Shown here in pieces: positions 1-7,478 of a stretch of DNA of 64,000 bases. Origin of the DNA: Rhodovarius crocodyli (lineage in GTDB: Bacteria > Pseudomonadota > Alphaproteobacteria > Acetobacterales > Acetobacteraceae); the NCBI RefSeq assembly GCF_004005855.1, contig NZ_SACL01000008.1, positions 1-64,000 on the forward strand, in the 5' to 3' direction. The translations under genes were made by a program, and so were the position numbers. Numbering within the stretch: position 1 is the stretch's first letter; each line of letters starts with the position of its first letter. The notes beneath the pieces were generated by a model. The model saw nothing but the letters and a program-made list of their open reading frames with translations. It did no database searches and was not told where the DNA came from.

Positions 1-544
1 GCGGTGGTTGCGGCTGGAGGGGCTGGGGCTGGGGGGGCTGGGGCTGGGGGGGCTGGGGCTGGGGGGGCTGCGGCACGCGCGGCGGCGGCGCGGGCTGCGG
101 GGGGGCCGGCTGCGGCGGGGCGGGCTGGGCCTCGGCCAGCGCGGGCGGGGCCGGCGGCGAATCGGGGGTGGGGGGAGAAGGCGGCGGTGATTCGGCGCGC
201 TGCGGCGGCTCGGTGGCCTCAGGCGCCTCGCCCTCCGGCGCGCCGGAGGCCTGGGGCGTGGGGTCGCCGCTCTCGAACACCATCTCGATCGCGGGCGCGG
301 GCAGGCTCTCCGGCCCCTCGCGGCGCGGCATCAGGTCCAGCAGCAGCACCGCGAGCACGCCTGAATGCACCGCCAGCGAGCCCGCCAGCCACCAGGGCAG
401 CGTGTCGCGATCGGGGCGGCGCGGCAGGCGCGGGTTCTCGGGGGCGGGCCAACTCGGCGGCTGGGGCTCCCGGCGCGGCACGGCGCGGCCACCCGCGCCG
501 AAGCGCGGCAGCAGACCGGTGGACTTGCGGGAAGCCCTGCTCAC
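1..544 (-). CDS. TonB-like energy transducer, N-terminal part (cut by window edge)
   Basis: The reading frame from a GTG at 544 runs off the left edge, giving about 181 residues. It begins with a basic, Arg/Pro-rich cytoplasmic stretch of about 50 residues, then one membrane segment (LPWWLAGSLAVHSGVLAVLL), then a long periplasmic stretch made almost only of Pro, Ala and Glu, ending in APPAP repeats. This order (short cytoplasmic tail, one anchor with a His in it, Pro-rich spacer) is that of TonB, which passes proton-motive force from ExbB/ExbD to outer-membrane receptors. The C-terminal TonB fold lies outside the window, so another Pro-rich membrane protein such as TolA is possible. No clear ribosome binding site precedes the GTG, so the start is uncertain. 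Confidence 0.6.
   Translation of the reverse strand, partial: MSRASRKSTGLLPRFGAGGRAVPRREPQPPSWPAPENPRLPRRPDRDTLPWWLAGSLAVHSGVLAVLLLDLMPRREGPESLPAPAIEMVFESGDPTPQASGAPEGEAPEATEPPQRAESPPPSPPTPDSPPAPPALAEAQPAPPQPAPPQPAPPPRVPQPPQPQPPQPQPPQPQPLQPQPP
19..70 (-). repeat. 15-bp tandem repeat coding APPAP units
   Basis: Three exact head-to-tail copies of GGGGCTGGGGCTGGG (plus-strand reading, 19-63) and a partial fourth copy. Read on the minus strand in the TonB-like frame they give repeated Ala-Pro-Pro-Ala-Pro, part of the periplasmic spacer. Such exact repeats can expand or contract in whole codons, so spacer length may vary between strains. Confidence 0.85.
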
Positions 545-688
545 GCGGCGCGGCGTCGTTGCATCGGATGATGGAATGGGGCGCCTGCGCGCATACCGCA
601 AGCCACTCCCGGGTATCAAAGAGTTCAGATGTCAGCGTTGCGCCAGTTCCATCGAGAGCTTCCGGCGCATCGCCGCGGCAAAGTCATC

Positions 689-1231
689 TCACCCGGCGGC
701 ACGCAGCGCGAAGCCGCCGGGTGTCACGGCATTCTCGCGCAGCCAGTCAGCCGGATCCTCTCCGGCGATGCCGCCGATGCCGATGGCATTGATCCGCACG
801 CCGCGCGCATCGGCGCGCCCACGCGCATGGCGCGTCGCGGGGGCATCGGCCTCGCCATCGGTGGCGATGTCGATCACTTCCTGCTCGGCGGCGCAGGGGG
901 CCGAATCGAGGGCAGCCATCGCGCCGTCCAGCGCGCGCCCGACGGCCGTGCCGCCCGGAAGCCCGCGCGGGGCGGCACGCAGTTCCCCGGCGAAGGCCGA
1001 GAGCGCGGCCGGGTTGTCCAGCACGCGCCAGGGCACGAGCGGGCGGGTGGAATCGGAAAAGGCGATGGCCGTCATGGCCACCGCCCCTTCCCGCTCCACG
1101 ATCCGTGCCACCGCCTGTGAGGCGATGGCATCCGCCGTGCCCTCGCGCTGCAGCCGCCAATCCTCGGCGGAGACCGAGCCCGAGGCGTCCAGCAGCAGCA
1201 CGAGGGCCACGGCACAGGCCGTGGCCACCAT
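689..1231 (-). CDS. DUF1194 von Willebrand-type domain protein, probably broken
   Basis: 180 residues with a VWA fold of the DUF1194 type: the metal-ion site DASGS near residue 15, then AEDWRLQREG, a GLPGGTAVGRALDGA segment holding the MIDAS threonine, and DIATDGEAD. The ATG at 1231 lies only 3 bp after the stop of the tail gene upstream, and that stop is in the same frame, so there is no room for the signal peptide these proteins normally have. At 689-691 an in-frame TGA ends the protein, yet the same frame continues for 18 residues (DDFAAAMRRKLSMELAQR) to a TGA at 632-634, and that tail matches the usual end of the family. Both defects suggest a decaying gene; sequencing error or stop readthrough are alternatives. 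Function unknown. Confidence 0.75.
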   Translation of the reverse strand: MVATACAVALVLLLDASGSVSAEDWRLQREGTADAIASQAVARIVEREGAVAMTAIAFSDSTRPLVPWRVLDNPAALSAFAGELRAAPRGLPGGTAVGRALDGAMAALDSAPCAAEQEVIDIATDGEADAPATRHARGRADARGVRINAIGIGGIAGEDPADWLRENAVTPGGFALRAAG

Positions 1232-1234
1232 GGT

Positions 1235-1609
1235 TCAGCCCGCCGTGATGGTCAGGCTGCCGGGGTTCACCGTGACGGTGCCCGCCCCGGTGACGGAGGT
1301 GGCGGCCGACAGCGCGCCCCAGGTCAGCGGGTTGCCGCCGGCGGCCGCGTCGAACAGGCCGATATGCGTCAGCGTGCCGACGGCACCCGTGAAGGTGAAG
1401 CGAACGGCCTCGGCATTGGACTGCACGCCGGTGCCCGTGAAGGTCACGCGCTGGCGGGCATAGCCGTTGCCCACCGGCTCACCGGTGATGCCGGTGGCAT
1501 CGGTGCCGCCGGTGCCCATGGCGCAATAGACGGCCGTGGGCAGCGCGGGGGCGCGGCCGCAGAGGGAACGGCCGAGCAGGTTCTTCGCGAAATCGGAAAG
1601 GGTGGACAT
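1235..1609 (-). CDS. Phage tail-type structural protein
   Basis: 124 residues. The pattern is that of small beta-rich proteins encoded beside tail fibres in prophages: a short N-terminal helix (MSTLSDFAKNLLGRSL), a strand describing product sampling (AVYCAMGTGG), the motif GNGYARQRVTF, an HIGLFDA segment, then LTWGALS and a Thr/Val-rich C-terminus. ATG at 1609 is chosen because the preceding sequence carries a purine-rich ribosome site and the upstream in-frame residues look non-coding. It is the fourth gene of the minus-strand tail cassette. Exact role (tip, baseplate or fibre attachment) cannot be told from sequence. Confidence 0.7.
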   Translation of the reverse strand: MSTLSDFAKNLLGRSLCGRAPALPTAVYCAMGTGGTDATGITGEPVGNGYARQRVTFTGTGVQSNAEAVRFTFTGAVGTLTHIGLFDAAAGGNPLTWGALSAATSVTGAGTVTVNPGSLTITAG

Positions 1610-1631
1610 GCGGGGGGCTCCTGTCTGGGGA

Positions 1632-1946
1632 TCAGATGTCGGTGGCGGCGGCGAAGCGGGACGGCAGGGCGCTGCCGTCCGCCGCCTCACCGTCGGGAAG
1701 GGTGCGCACGGCGCTGTAGATCGCGGGGATGCTCAGCTCGCCCTCGGCGAACAGGCCGGCGGTGCCGAAGCGGTAGTTGTACCGGGCCAAAGGCTTCTTG
1801 CCGGCCTGGCGCGCGGCATGGTCCAGATAGCCGTGCAGTTGCGCCTCAACGACGCAGGCCGGGAAGTCGGCCTGCACATGCGTCAGCCGCCAATAGGTCG
1901 CGGTGGCGCCGGTGCCGTCCACCTCGATGGGAAGGGAAAGGGCCAT
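1632..1946 (-). CDS. Small phage-like protein between tail genes
   Basis: 104 residues, starting MALSLPIEVDGTGATATYWR, behind a GGAG-type ribosome site (CAGGAGACCCCC before the ATG). Short proteins with the same beginning (a target-like strand, then TYWRLTHVQ) commonly occur beside tail-fibre genes of prophages in alphaproteobacteria. There is no signal peptide or membrane segment. It sits 29 bp after the tailspike and 22 bp before the next tail gene, so it is probably co-transcribed. Function not known. Confidence 0.65.
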   Translation of the reverse strand: MALSLPIEVDGTGATATYWRLTHVQADFPACVVEAQLHGYLDHAARQAGKKPLARYNYRFGTAGLFAEGELSIPAIYSAVRTLPDGEAADGSALPSRFAAATDI

Positions 1947-1975
1947 GGGGGTCTCCTGTCTGGAAGGTGAAGGGG

Positions 1976-4543
1976 TCAGCTCGCGGTCACGGCTTCGACG
2001 CTGGCGTAGCGGGCCACCCAGTTGATGGTGGTCGCCGCCGCCCCGGTGCCGCTGACGGCGATGCCGCCGTTGCTGGTGTCGGCGGCGATGGTCAGGCGCC
2101 AGGCGCTGCCGGTGCCGTTGCTGGCCGTGGGCGCCATGCTCGCCGCCGCGCCCTCGAACACGGCGACCGAGGACGCCCCGGAACCGCGCACGGCGGAGAG
2201 GTCCACGAGCCATTTGGCCGCGGCCGTGCTGCCGGCGGCCTTGGCGATGACGGTCAGGCGGCCGGAATAGACGCTGAAATCGGGCAGGTTCAGGCTGTTG
2301 GTGGAGCCCTGCGCCGCGCCCCCCGCCGTCAGCCGCGTCGTGGTCGCGTCGGTCGTCTGGCGGAACAGGATGTTCTCGGCCGCCTGCGCATCGCCCTGGG
2401 CGGTGATCATGCCGGAGGCCCAGGTACCCTTGCCGATCTGGCTGCGGGTATTGGAGGAGTTGCCGCCCGGCACCCAGGAATAGGCACCGCCCGAGTTGTT
2501 GTTATGGCCGCCGCCGATCGTTGCTCGCTGGTCCGTCGCGGTGTTGTTGGAGCCGCCGAGAATGGAGGCACGGACGCCGCTCGACGCATTGCTGTAGCCG
2601 CCCACGACCAGCGATTCCGCGCCCGATGCCAGGTTGCGCCGCCCGCCGAGCACCATGCTGGCGTCGCCGCTGGCGACCTGGGCGGCGTTGTTGCGGTCCG
2701 TCTGCAGGTCGATGGCATAGGTGCCGCGGGCGGCGCCGCCCGTCACCGCATTGTCGGGGAACTGCGCCAGCACGGCGCCGCTGCCCTTGGGCTGGCCGAT
2801 CACCGCATTGATGTTCGCATCCGAGCCCGCGGCCTGCCATCCGACCCGGCCGGGCGCGCCCGTGGCGCCGCCGACCAGCTGCATGACATTGACCGAGCTG
2901 CTCTGGCTCAGCACCTGGGCCTGCGCACCGTCGCCGGTCTGCAGGGACAGCGTGCCGCTGCCCTTGGTCTGCACCACCATCCCGACATTGGTGTCGCTGC
3001 CCTCGGAGAGCAGCGTGGCGGGCACGCCGGTCGCGCCGCCCTGCACCCGCAGGCGGTTCACCGTGCCGGCGGGGGTCGTCACCTCCAGCGCATGGTTGGG
3101 GCTGGCCCCGCCCAGCGTGACGGTGCCCGACTGCGCGACGCGGGCGATCTCGGCCCCATTGGCCGACAGCGCCATCGAGGTGCCGGTCGGTGCCGACAGG
3201 CCGGTATTGTCCTGCCCGACGGCCAGCCCCGGCACCGGCGTGCCACCGGCAGGTGCGCGCATCTGCACCACGCCGTTGGTGCCGTTGTTCTGCAGGATGC
3301 CGGCATAGGTGCCTTCCAGCACCGGCGGCGTGCCCAGATGCACCCGGTTCACCCCGCCCGAGGCCGCATTCGCGACATTGATGGCGGCCGAGCCGTTGTT
3401 GCGGGTGTTGTAGTTCACGCAGCGCAGGGCGAAGACATCGACGCGGTTGTTGTAGGCGCCGATGCGGATGGCGCTGTCCTCCACCGTATCGACGCGCATG
3501 TTGCCGATCTGCACCTTGCAGTTCTGCGCGCTGATCAGCAGACCCGCGCTGTCGGTGCAGGGCGCGCCGGAGGCATTCCAGCGCTCGCTCTGGCAGGTGT
3601 AGTTGGCGACGAGGCCGTCCACCCCCGCCGTGTCGATCAGGATGCCGTAGCGGATGAAGTCCGCGTAGGCCTGGCCCACGTAGAACTTGGTGGTGTAGCC
3701 GCTGGCCCCCTGGGTGAAGCGGAACAGCGAGCGGTAGCCGAAGCCGAAGGCCTGGTCGATGAAGGGCCCGTCCGCGCGCTTGAACACCAGCGCGTCACCG
3801 TTGTCCTGCTGCCAGCGCAGCACGTTGGTATCGGCGGACCAGAACGGCCAGAAATGGATGTTGTGATAGCGCGGAACGTCCAGCGCCTGGTCCATCTCGA
3901 TGCCGCAGGTAAACACCTGGCCGCGGATGCGGCGGAAATCGGTGCGGCCCGAGTTGTAGCAGTAGATGCCCTTGTTCACGGCCGCGAAGAAGATGTTGTC
4001 GAAATCGACGCCGCCCAGGCAGTCCACCACCCTGATGAACCAGTCGTAGTTCGTGGGCGCCCAGCTCGCGTTGAACGTGCCGCTGTGCGCCTGGGTGAAG
4101 GCGATGTCCGACACCTTCGACCCGCGCGAGGAGCCGGTGAAGGTGATGGGGGTGAAGCTCGTGCTGTCCACGCGCAGCCAGGTGCCGTCGCCGGGGCCGC
4201 CGCCCTCGGTGAAGCCCTGGCCGCGCAGGTGCACGGTGGTGCTGCTGATGGTGATGGCGCTGGCCAGGCGATAGGTCTTGGCCGCGAACATCACCGTGCC
4301 GCCGCCATTGCCGGCCAGCGAGTTGATGGCCGCCTGGATGGCCGGCGCATCGTCGGTGATGCCGTTGCCGACCGCGCCGAAGTCACGGACATGGACGCTG
4401 CGGCCGTCATGCACGGCGCTGCGCAGCTGGGCGAAGGTGGCCTTGCGGGTGGTGGGGGAGCCGGTGAGCTGGGAGATCGCCGAGACGTCGGTATCGGCGA
4501 TCGACGTCAGCGCCGGCAGCTGGCTGATGCGAAGATCGGACAT
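1976..4543 (-). CDS. Tailspike/tail-fibre protein with pectate-lyase-type beta-helix and YadA-like head repeats
   Basis: 855 residues. After a short N-terminal module (MSDLRISQLPALTSI, a common fibre-attachment start) comes the pectate-lyase superfamily signature RDFGAVGNGITDDAPAI near residue 53, followed by about 300 residues of the Gly/Asn/Asp-rich pattern of a right-handed beta-helix. Residues about 600-715 hold repeats of the type SLVVGGYSN, SILGGSNN, TIGGGHNN, like the trimeric head repeats of YadA-type adhesins. The C-terminus is Ala/Thr/Ser-rich and beta-like. This layout is that of trimeric phage tailspikes that bind and often cut surface polysaccharide. No catalytic residues could be assigned. 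ATG at 4543 has a plausible ribosome site (GGAACCCCCC). It lies in the second position of the cassette. Confidence 0.8.
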   Translation of the reverse strand: MSDLRISQLPALTSIADTDVSAISQLTGSPTTRKATFAQLRSAVHDGRSVHVRDFGAVGNGITDDAPAIQAAINSLAGNGGGTVMFAAKTYRLASAITISSTTVHLRGQGFTEGGGPGDGTWLRVDSTSFTPITFTGSSRGSKVSDIAFTQAHSGTFNASWAPTNYDWFIRVVDCLGGVDFDNIFFAAVNKGIYCYNSGRTDFRRIRGQVFTCGIEMDQALDVPRYHNIHFWPFWSADTNVLRWQQDNGDALVFKRADGPFIDQAFGFGYRSLFRFTQGASGYTTKFYVGQAYADFIRYGILIDTAGVDGLVANYTCQSERWNASGAPCTDSAGLLISAQNCKVQIGNMRVDTVEDSAIRIGAYNNRVDVFALRCVNYNTRNNGSAAINVANAASGGVNRVHLGTPPVLEGTYAGILQNNGTNGVVQMRAPAGGTPVPGLAVGQDNTGLSAPTGTSMALSANGAEIARVAQSGTVTLGGASPNHALEVTTPAGTVNRLRVQGGATGVPATLLSEGSDTNVGMVVQTKGSGTLSLQTGDGAQAQVLSQSSSVNVMQLVGGATGAPGRVGWQAAGSDANINAVIGQPKGSGAVLAQFPDNAVTGGAARGTYAIDLQTDRNNAAQVASGDASMVLGGRRNLASGAESLVVGGYSNASSGVRASILGGSNNTATDQRATIGGGHNNNSGGAYSWVPGGNSSNTRSQIGKGTWASGMITAQGDAQAAENILFRQTTDATTTRLTAGGAAQGSTNSLNLPDFSVYSGRLTVIAKAAGSTAAAKWLVDLSAVRGSGASSVAVFEGAAASMAPTASNGTGSAWRLTIAADTSNGGIAVSGTGAAATTINWVARYASVEAVTAS

Positions 4544-4582
4544 GGGGGGTTCCGTGCCTGGGGGGTACCGTTTTGGGGCTGA

Positions 4583-5245
4583 TCAGGCGCGGTCGCGCAG
4601 CAGGGCGTAGCCGTTCTCCATCAGGATCACGCTCAGGTTCTCCTGCTGGATGCCGTCGAGCGGCGGCGTGACCGAGAAAGTGCGGGAGACGGCGGCGATG
4701 GCCGGGTCCTGCACGTCCTCCACGCGGATGCGGTAGCCGGTGCCCACTGGCGGCACCGGGATGGCGGCCGTGGCATAGCCGCCGGAGACGGTGACGATCT
4801 GCGGCGTGGGCATGATCTGGTTGCTGCTGTCGCGCACCGAGACCAGCACCTGGCTGATCGGCCCCTGCACCTGGGCGGAGACAGGGATCGACCCGCCGGT
4901 GATGAAGCCGGCCGCGAGCGGCGCCAGGACAATCGTCCTGACCACGGCGCCCACCGCCTGGGTCACGGTGAAGTTCTGCGCGGCGCTGCGCAGCAGCGCG
5001 AGCGGGGAGACGGCGCCGTCGAGCGTGACGCCCGGGCCGGTCGCGGGGCCGGAGCGCAGCGGCAGCAGCGCCAGCGCGTCGGCCGTCTGCAGGATCATCA
5101 GGTCACCCGGCTTGAGCTGGGCGGAGACCGGGTTGAAATACCCGGCAGCCGTGACATCCGTGCGGATGTCATCCGTGCGGTAGTGCCACAGGGAGAAGCT
5201 GCTGGTCTGGATCAGCGGCGTGAGGCCGGAGGCGAGAAAGGACAT
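4583..5245 (-). CDS. Tail-associated structural protein, first gene of the fibre cassette
   Basis: 220 residues starting MSFLASGL behind a clear AGGAG at the right distance (CTCAGGAGTCCCGCCATG). The N-terminal half contains LWHYRTDDIRTDV, GYFNPVSAQLKPGDLM and ILQTADAL, a pattern seen in many small proteins encoded next to prophage tail fibres, where the Ala/Gly-Tyr-Phe motif recurs. The C-terminal half is Val/Pro-rich and resembles an immunoglobulin-like fold (GYATAAIPVPPVGTGYRIRVED). It is the first gene after the promoter at 5371-5400. No portal, capsid, terminase or lysis genes accompany it in this window. Function assigned by context only. Confidence 0.65.
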   Translation of the reverse strand: MSFLASGLTPLIQTSSFSLWHYRTDDIRTDVTAAGYFNPVSAQLKPGDLMILQTADALALLPLRSGPATGPGVTLDGAVSPLALLRSAAQNFTVTQAVGAVVRTIVLAPLAAGFITGGSIPVSAQVQGPISQVLVSVRDSSNQIMPTPQIVTVSGGYATAAIPVPPVGTGYRIRVEDVQDPAIAAVSRTFSVTPPLDGIQQENLSVILMENGYALLRDRA

Positions 5246-5281
5246 GGCGGGACTCCTGAGGCGGGAGGGGCACGCGCGAAA

Positions 5282-5311
5282 ACACCGCCAGGTTGCGAAA
5301 CCTGGCGGTGT
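5282..5311 (-). promoter_or_regulatory. Perfect hairpin in leader of tail cassette, possible attenuator
   Basis: Exact inverted repeat with a 13-bp stem (5282-5294 and 5299-5311) and a 4-nt loop. On the minus-strand transcript it lies between the predicted start of transcription (about 5364) and the first ATG (5245), and is followed by four U residues. That is the form of a weak intrinsic terminator or attenuator, or of an RNA-binding site. It leaves the ribosome site at about 5254 free. Confidence 0.6.
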
Positions 5312-5370
5312 GGCGGATCGGGCGGAGGGGGTGGGTTGCGCACGGGCGCACCTCGCCCGTTGACGAAGCG

Positions 5371-5400
5371 GTATTAGCAATAAAATCCGATCAACGTCAA
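5371..5400 (-). promoter_or_regulatory. Sigma70-type promoter for tail cassette
   Basis: On the minus strand TTGACG (5400-5395) is followed after 18 bp by TAATAC (5376-5371), with TG one base upstream of the -10 box (extended -10, TGCTAATAC). It sits in an AT-rich patch unlike the flanking GC-rich DNA. A possible opposing promoter (TTGACG at 5360-5365, TAAAAT at 5381-5386, spacer only 15 bp) overlaps it on the plus strand and could serve the ABC operon. Confidence 0.6.
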
Positions 5401-5460
5401 GAAAAAAAGCCGCTGCATTTGGGGCTTTCTGAGCCGGTCGCGGAATGCGAGAAATCGCCC

Positions 5461-6549
5461 ATGCGCCGCCTGATCCTGATGCTGTCCGCCCTGTTGCCGC
5501 TGGCCGGCCCCGCCGCCGCGCAGCCCGTGCTCAACGTCTACAACTGGGCCGACTACATCGACCCCTACGCCATCGACCGCTTCCAGCGGGAGAGCGGCAC
5601 GCGGGTGCGCTATGACGTGTATGACAGCCTGGAGACGCTGGAGGCGCGGCTGTCCGCCGGGCGCTCGGGCTTCGACATCATCGTGCCGACCAGCGAGCCG
5701 AGCTTTGCCCGGCTGGTGCGGGCCAATGCGCTGCGCCCGCTGGACCCTGCGCGCATCCCGAACCTGCGCAACCTGGACTCCGCGCTGATGGCGCGCGTGG
5801 CGGGCGTCGACCCCGGCAACCGGCATGGCGCGATCTATCTGTGGGGCACGGTGGGGCTGGGCATGCGGCCCGACCGCATCCGTGCGCTGGCCCCCGACGC
5901 GCCGATGGACAGCCTGGCCCTGCTGCTGAACCCGGAGAACGCCCGGCGCCTGGCGCGATGCGGCATCGCGGTGATGGACAGCGCGATCGACGTCATCCCC
6001 TCCGTGCTGCGCTTCCTCGGCAAGGACCCCGACAGCACCGATGCCGCGGACCTGGCCGCCGCCGAGGCCGCGCTGCGCGCCATCCGCCCGCATCTGCGCA
6101 GCATCCCGGGTTCCGCCGCCATCGTGGATGCGCTGGCCAGCGGCGAGATCTGCCTCGCCCTCACCTATTCCGGCGACGTGATCCAGGCTGCCGCCCGCGC
6201 GCGGGAGGCGAACCGCAGCGTCGAGATCACCTATGCCGCCCCGCGTGAGGGCGCGCATCTGTGGTTCGACATGCTGGCCATCCCCGCCGATGCCCCGAAC
6301 CCGGAGGCCGCCGAGGCCTTCATCAACTTCCTGCTGCAGCCCGACGTGATGGCGGGTGTCACCAACCAGGTGCGCTACCCCTCCGCCGTGCCGGCGGCGC
6401 GGCAGCGTCTGCGGCCGGATGTGGCGAATGACCCCAACATCCACCCGGATGCGGCGGCGCTGGCGAATGCCTTCGTGCCCGGCACGCCCCCACCCGCCAC
6501 CGAGCGCGCCCGCGCCCGCATGTGGTCCCGCTTCAAGGCCGGGCGTTGA
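5461..6549 (+). CDS. Polyamine-type ABC transporter substrate-binding protein (PotD/PotF family)
   Basis: 362 residues. A signal peptide (MRRLILMLSALLPLAGPAAA, cut before QPV) sends it to the periplasm. The mature protein starts LNVYNWADYIDPYAIDRF, the hallmark start of PotD/PotF-type polyamine binders, and keeps the GFDIIVPTSEP segment and the late GAHLWFDMLAIP segment found in the family. It delivers ligand (putrescine or spermidine in studied members) to the permeases encoded downstream. ATG at 5461 is chosen because it starts a proper signal peptide; the ribosome site is weak. It is the first gene of a four-gene operon and its stop overlaps the start of the ATPase gene. Substrate is inferred from family. 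Confidence 0.85.
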   Translation: MRRLILMLSALLPLAGPAAAQPVLNVYNWADYIDPYAIDRFQRESGTRVRYDVYDSLETLEARLSAGRSGFDIIVPTSEPSFARLVRANALRPLDPARIPNLRNLDSALMARVAGVDPGNRHGAIYLWGTVGLGMRPDRIRALAPDAPMDSLALLLNPENARRLARCGIAVMDSAIDVIPSVLRFLGKDPDSTDAADLAAAEAALRAIRPHLRSIPGSAAIVDALASGEICLALTYSGDVIQAAARAREANRSVEITYAAPREGAHLWFDMLAIPADAPNPEAAEAFINFLLQPDVMAGVTNQVRYPSAVPAARQRLRPDVANDPNIHPDAAALANAFVPGTPPPATERARARMWSRFKAGR

Positions 6550-7478
6550 GCCTTCTCGTCGAGGGGTTGTTCAAGCGCTTCGGCGATGTGCCGGCGCTGG
6601 AGGGCGTGAGCCTCGCGGTGGCGCAGGGGGAATTCGTCTCCCTGCTCGGGCGCTCCGGGTCGGGCAAGTCCACCATCCTGCGGCTGGTCGCGGGGTTCGA
6701 GGCGCCGGATGCCGGTCGCATCGCGATCGAGGGCCGCGACATGGCGGGGCTGCCGCCCCAGGCGCGGCCCTGCGCCATGATGTTCCAGTCCTATGCGCTG
6801 TTCCCGCATCTGTCGGTGCATGAGAACGTGGCCTATGGCCTGCGCCGTGCCGGGCAGTATGACGCGGGACGGGTCGAGGAATTGCTGCGGCTGGTCGGCA
6901 TGGCGGGCTATGGCGCGCGGCGGCCGGCGCAACTCTCGGGCGGGCAGCAGCAGCGCGTGGCATTGGCGCGCGCGCTGGCCCGGCGCCCTCCCCTTCTGCT
7001 GCTGGACGAGCCGCTGGCCGCGCTCGATGCCGGGCTGCGCGCCGCCACCGGCGCCGAGCTGCGCCGCCTGCAGCGCGAGACGGGCACCAGCTTCGTCCTG
7101 GTCACGCATGACCAGGCGGAGGCGCTGGCGCTGTCGGACCGGATCGTGCTGCTGGAGGGCGGGCGCATCGTGCAGCAGGGCCCGCCTGCCGAGGTCTATG
7201 CCCGCCCCGCCACCCGCTTCGTCGCCGAGTTCCTGGGTGCCGCGAACATCCTGACCGAGGGCGGGCGCGAATACGCGCTGCGGCCGGAGGATATCCGCCT
7301 GGGCGGCGAATTGCCGGCCCAGGTGCTGTCGCGCCAGTTCCGGGGCGAGAGCTGGATGCTGGAATGCCTGACCGGGGACGGCCGGGTGCTGCGTGTCAGC
7401 ACCCCGGGCCCTGCGCCCATGGAAGGTAACGCCGTGATGCTCGGCTGGCCCGCCACCGCCCTGGCCCCGCTCTCGTGA
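6546..7478 (+). CDS. Polyamine-type ABC transporter ATP-binding protein (PotA/PotG-like)
   Basis: 310 residues from a TTG at 6546 that overlaps the stop of the binding-protein gene (TTGA), which suggests translational coupling; a GTG at 6522 in the same frame is an alternative start. Walker A is GRSGSGKST (35-43), the Q-loop MFQSYALFPH, the signature LSGGQQQR (130-137), then Walker B LLLLDEP and the switch His in LVTHDQ. The C-terminal part (ALRPEDIRL onward) is the TOBE-type regulatory domain of the MalK/PotA branch. It powers import through the two permeases that follow, working at the inner face of the membrane. Confidence 0.88.
   Translation: MSLLVEGLFKRFGDVPALEGVSLAVAQGEFVSLLGRSGSGKSTILRLVAGFEAPDAGRIAIEGRDMAGLPPQARPCAMMFQSYALFPHLSVHENVAYGLRRAGQYDAGRVEELLRLVGMAGYGARRPAQLSGGQQQRVALARALARRPPLLLLDEPLAALDAGLRAATGAELRRLQRETGTSFVLVTHDQAEALALSDRIVLLEGGRIVQQGPPAEVYARPATRFVAEFLGAANILTEGGREYALRPEDIRLGGELPAQVLSRQFRGESWMLECLTGDGRVLRVSTPGPAPMEGNAVMLGWPATALAPLS

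Noticed and set aside
19-70. Tandem 15-bp repeats as a CRISPR array
   Set aside because: Units are contiguous without spacers and code for APPAP in the TonB-like frame.
689-691. TGA as a selenocysteine codon
   Set aside because: DUF1194 is not a known selenoprotein family and no stable stem-loop directly after the TGA was seen; a nonsense change or read error is simpler.
689-1231. Frameshift as the cause of the early DUF1194 stop
   Set aside because: The conserved tail is in the same frame as the upstream part, so a base substitution is enough.
1364-4582. 1072-residue plus-strand open frame opposite the tailspike
   Set aside because: Antisense shadow of a gene with clear tailspike domains; Gly/Arg/Ala-rich with no recognisable fold.
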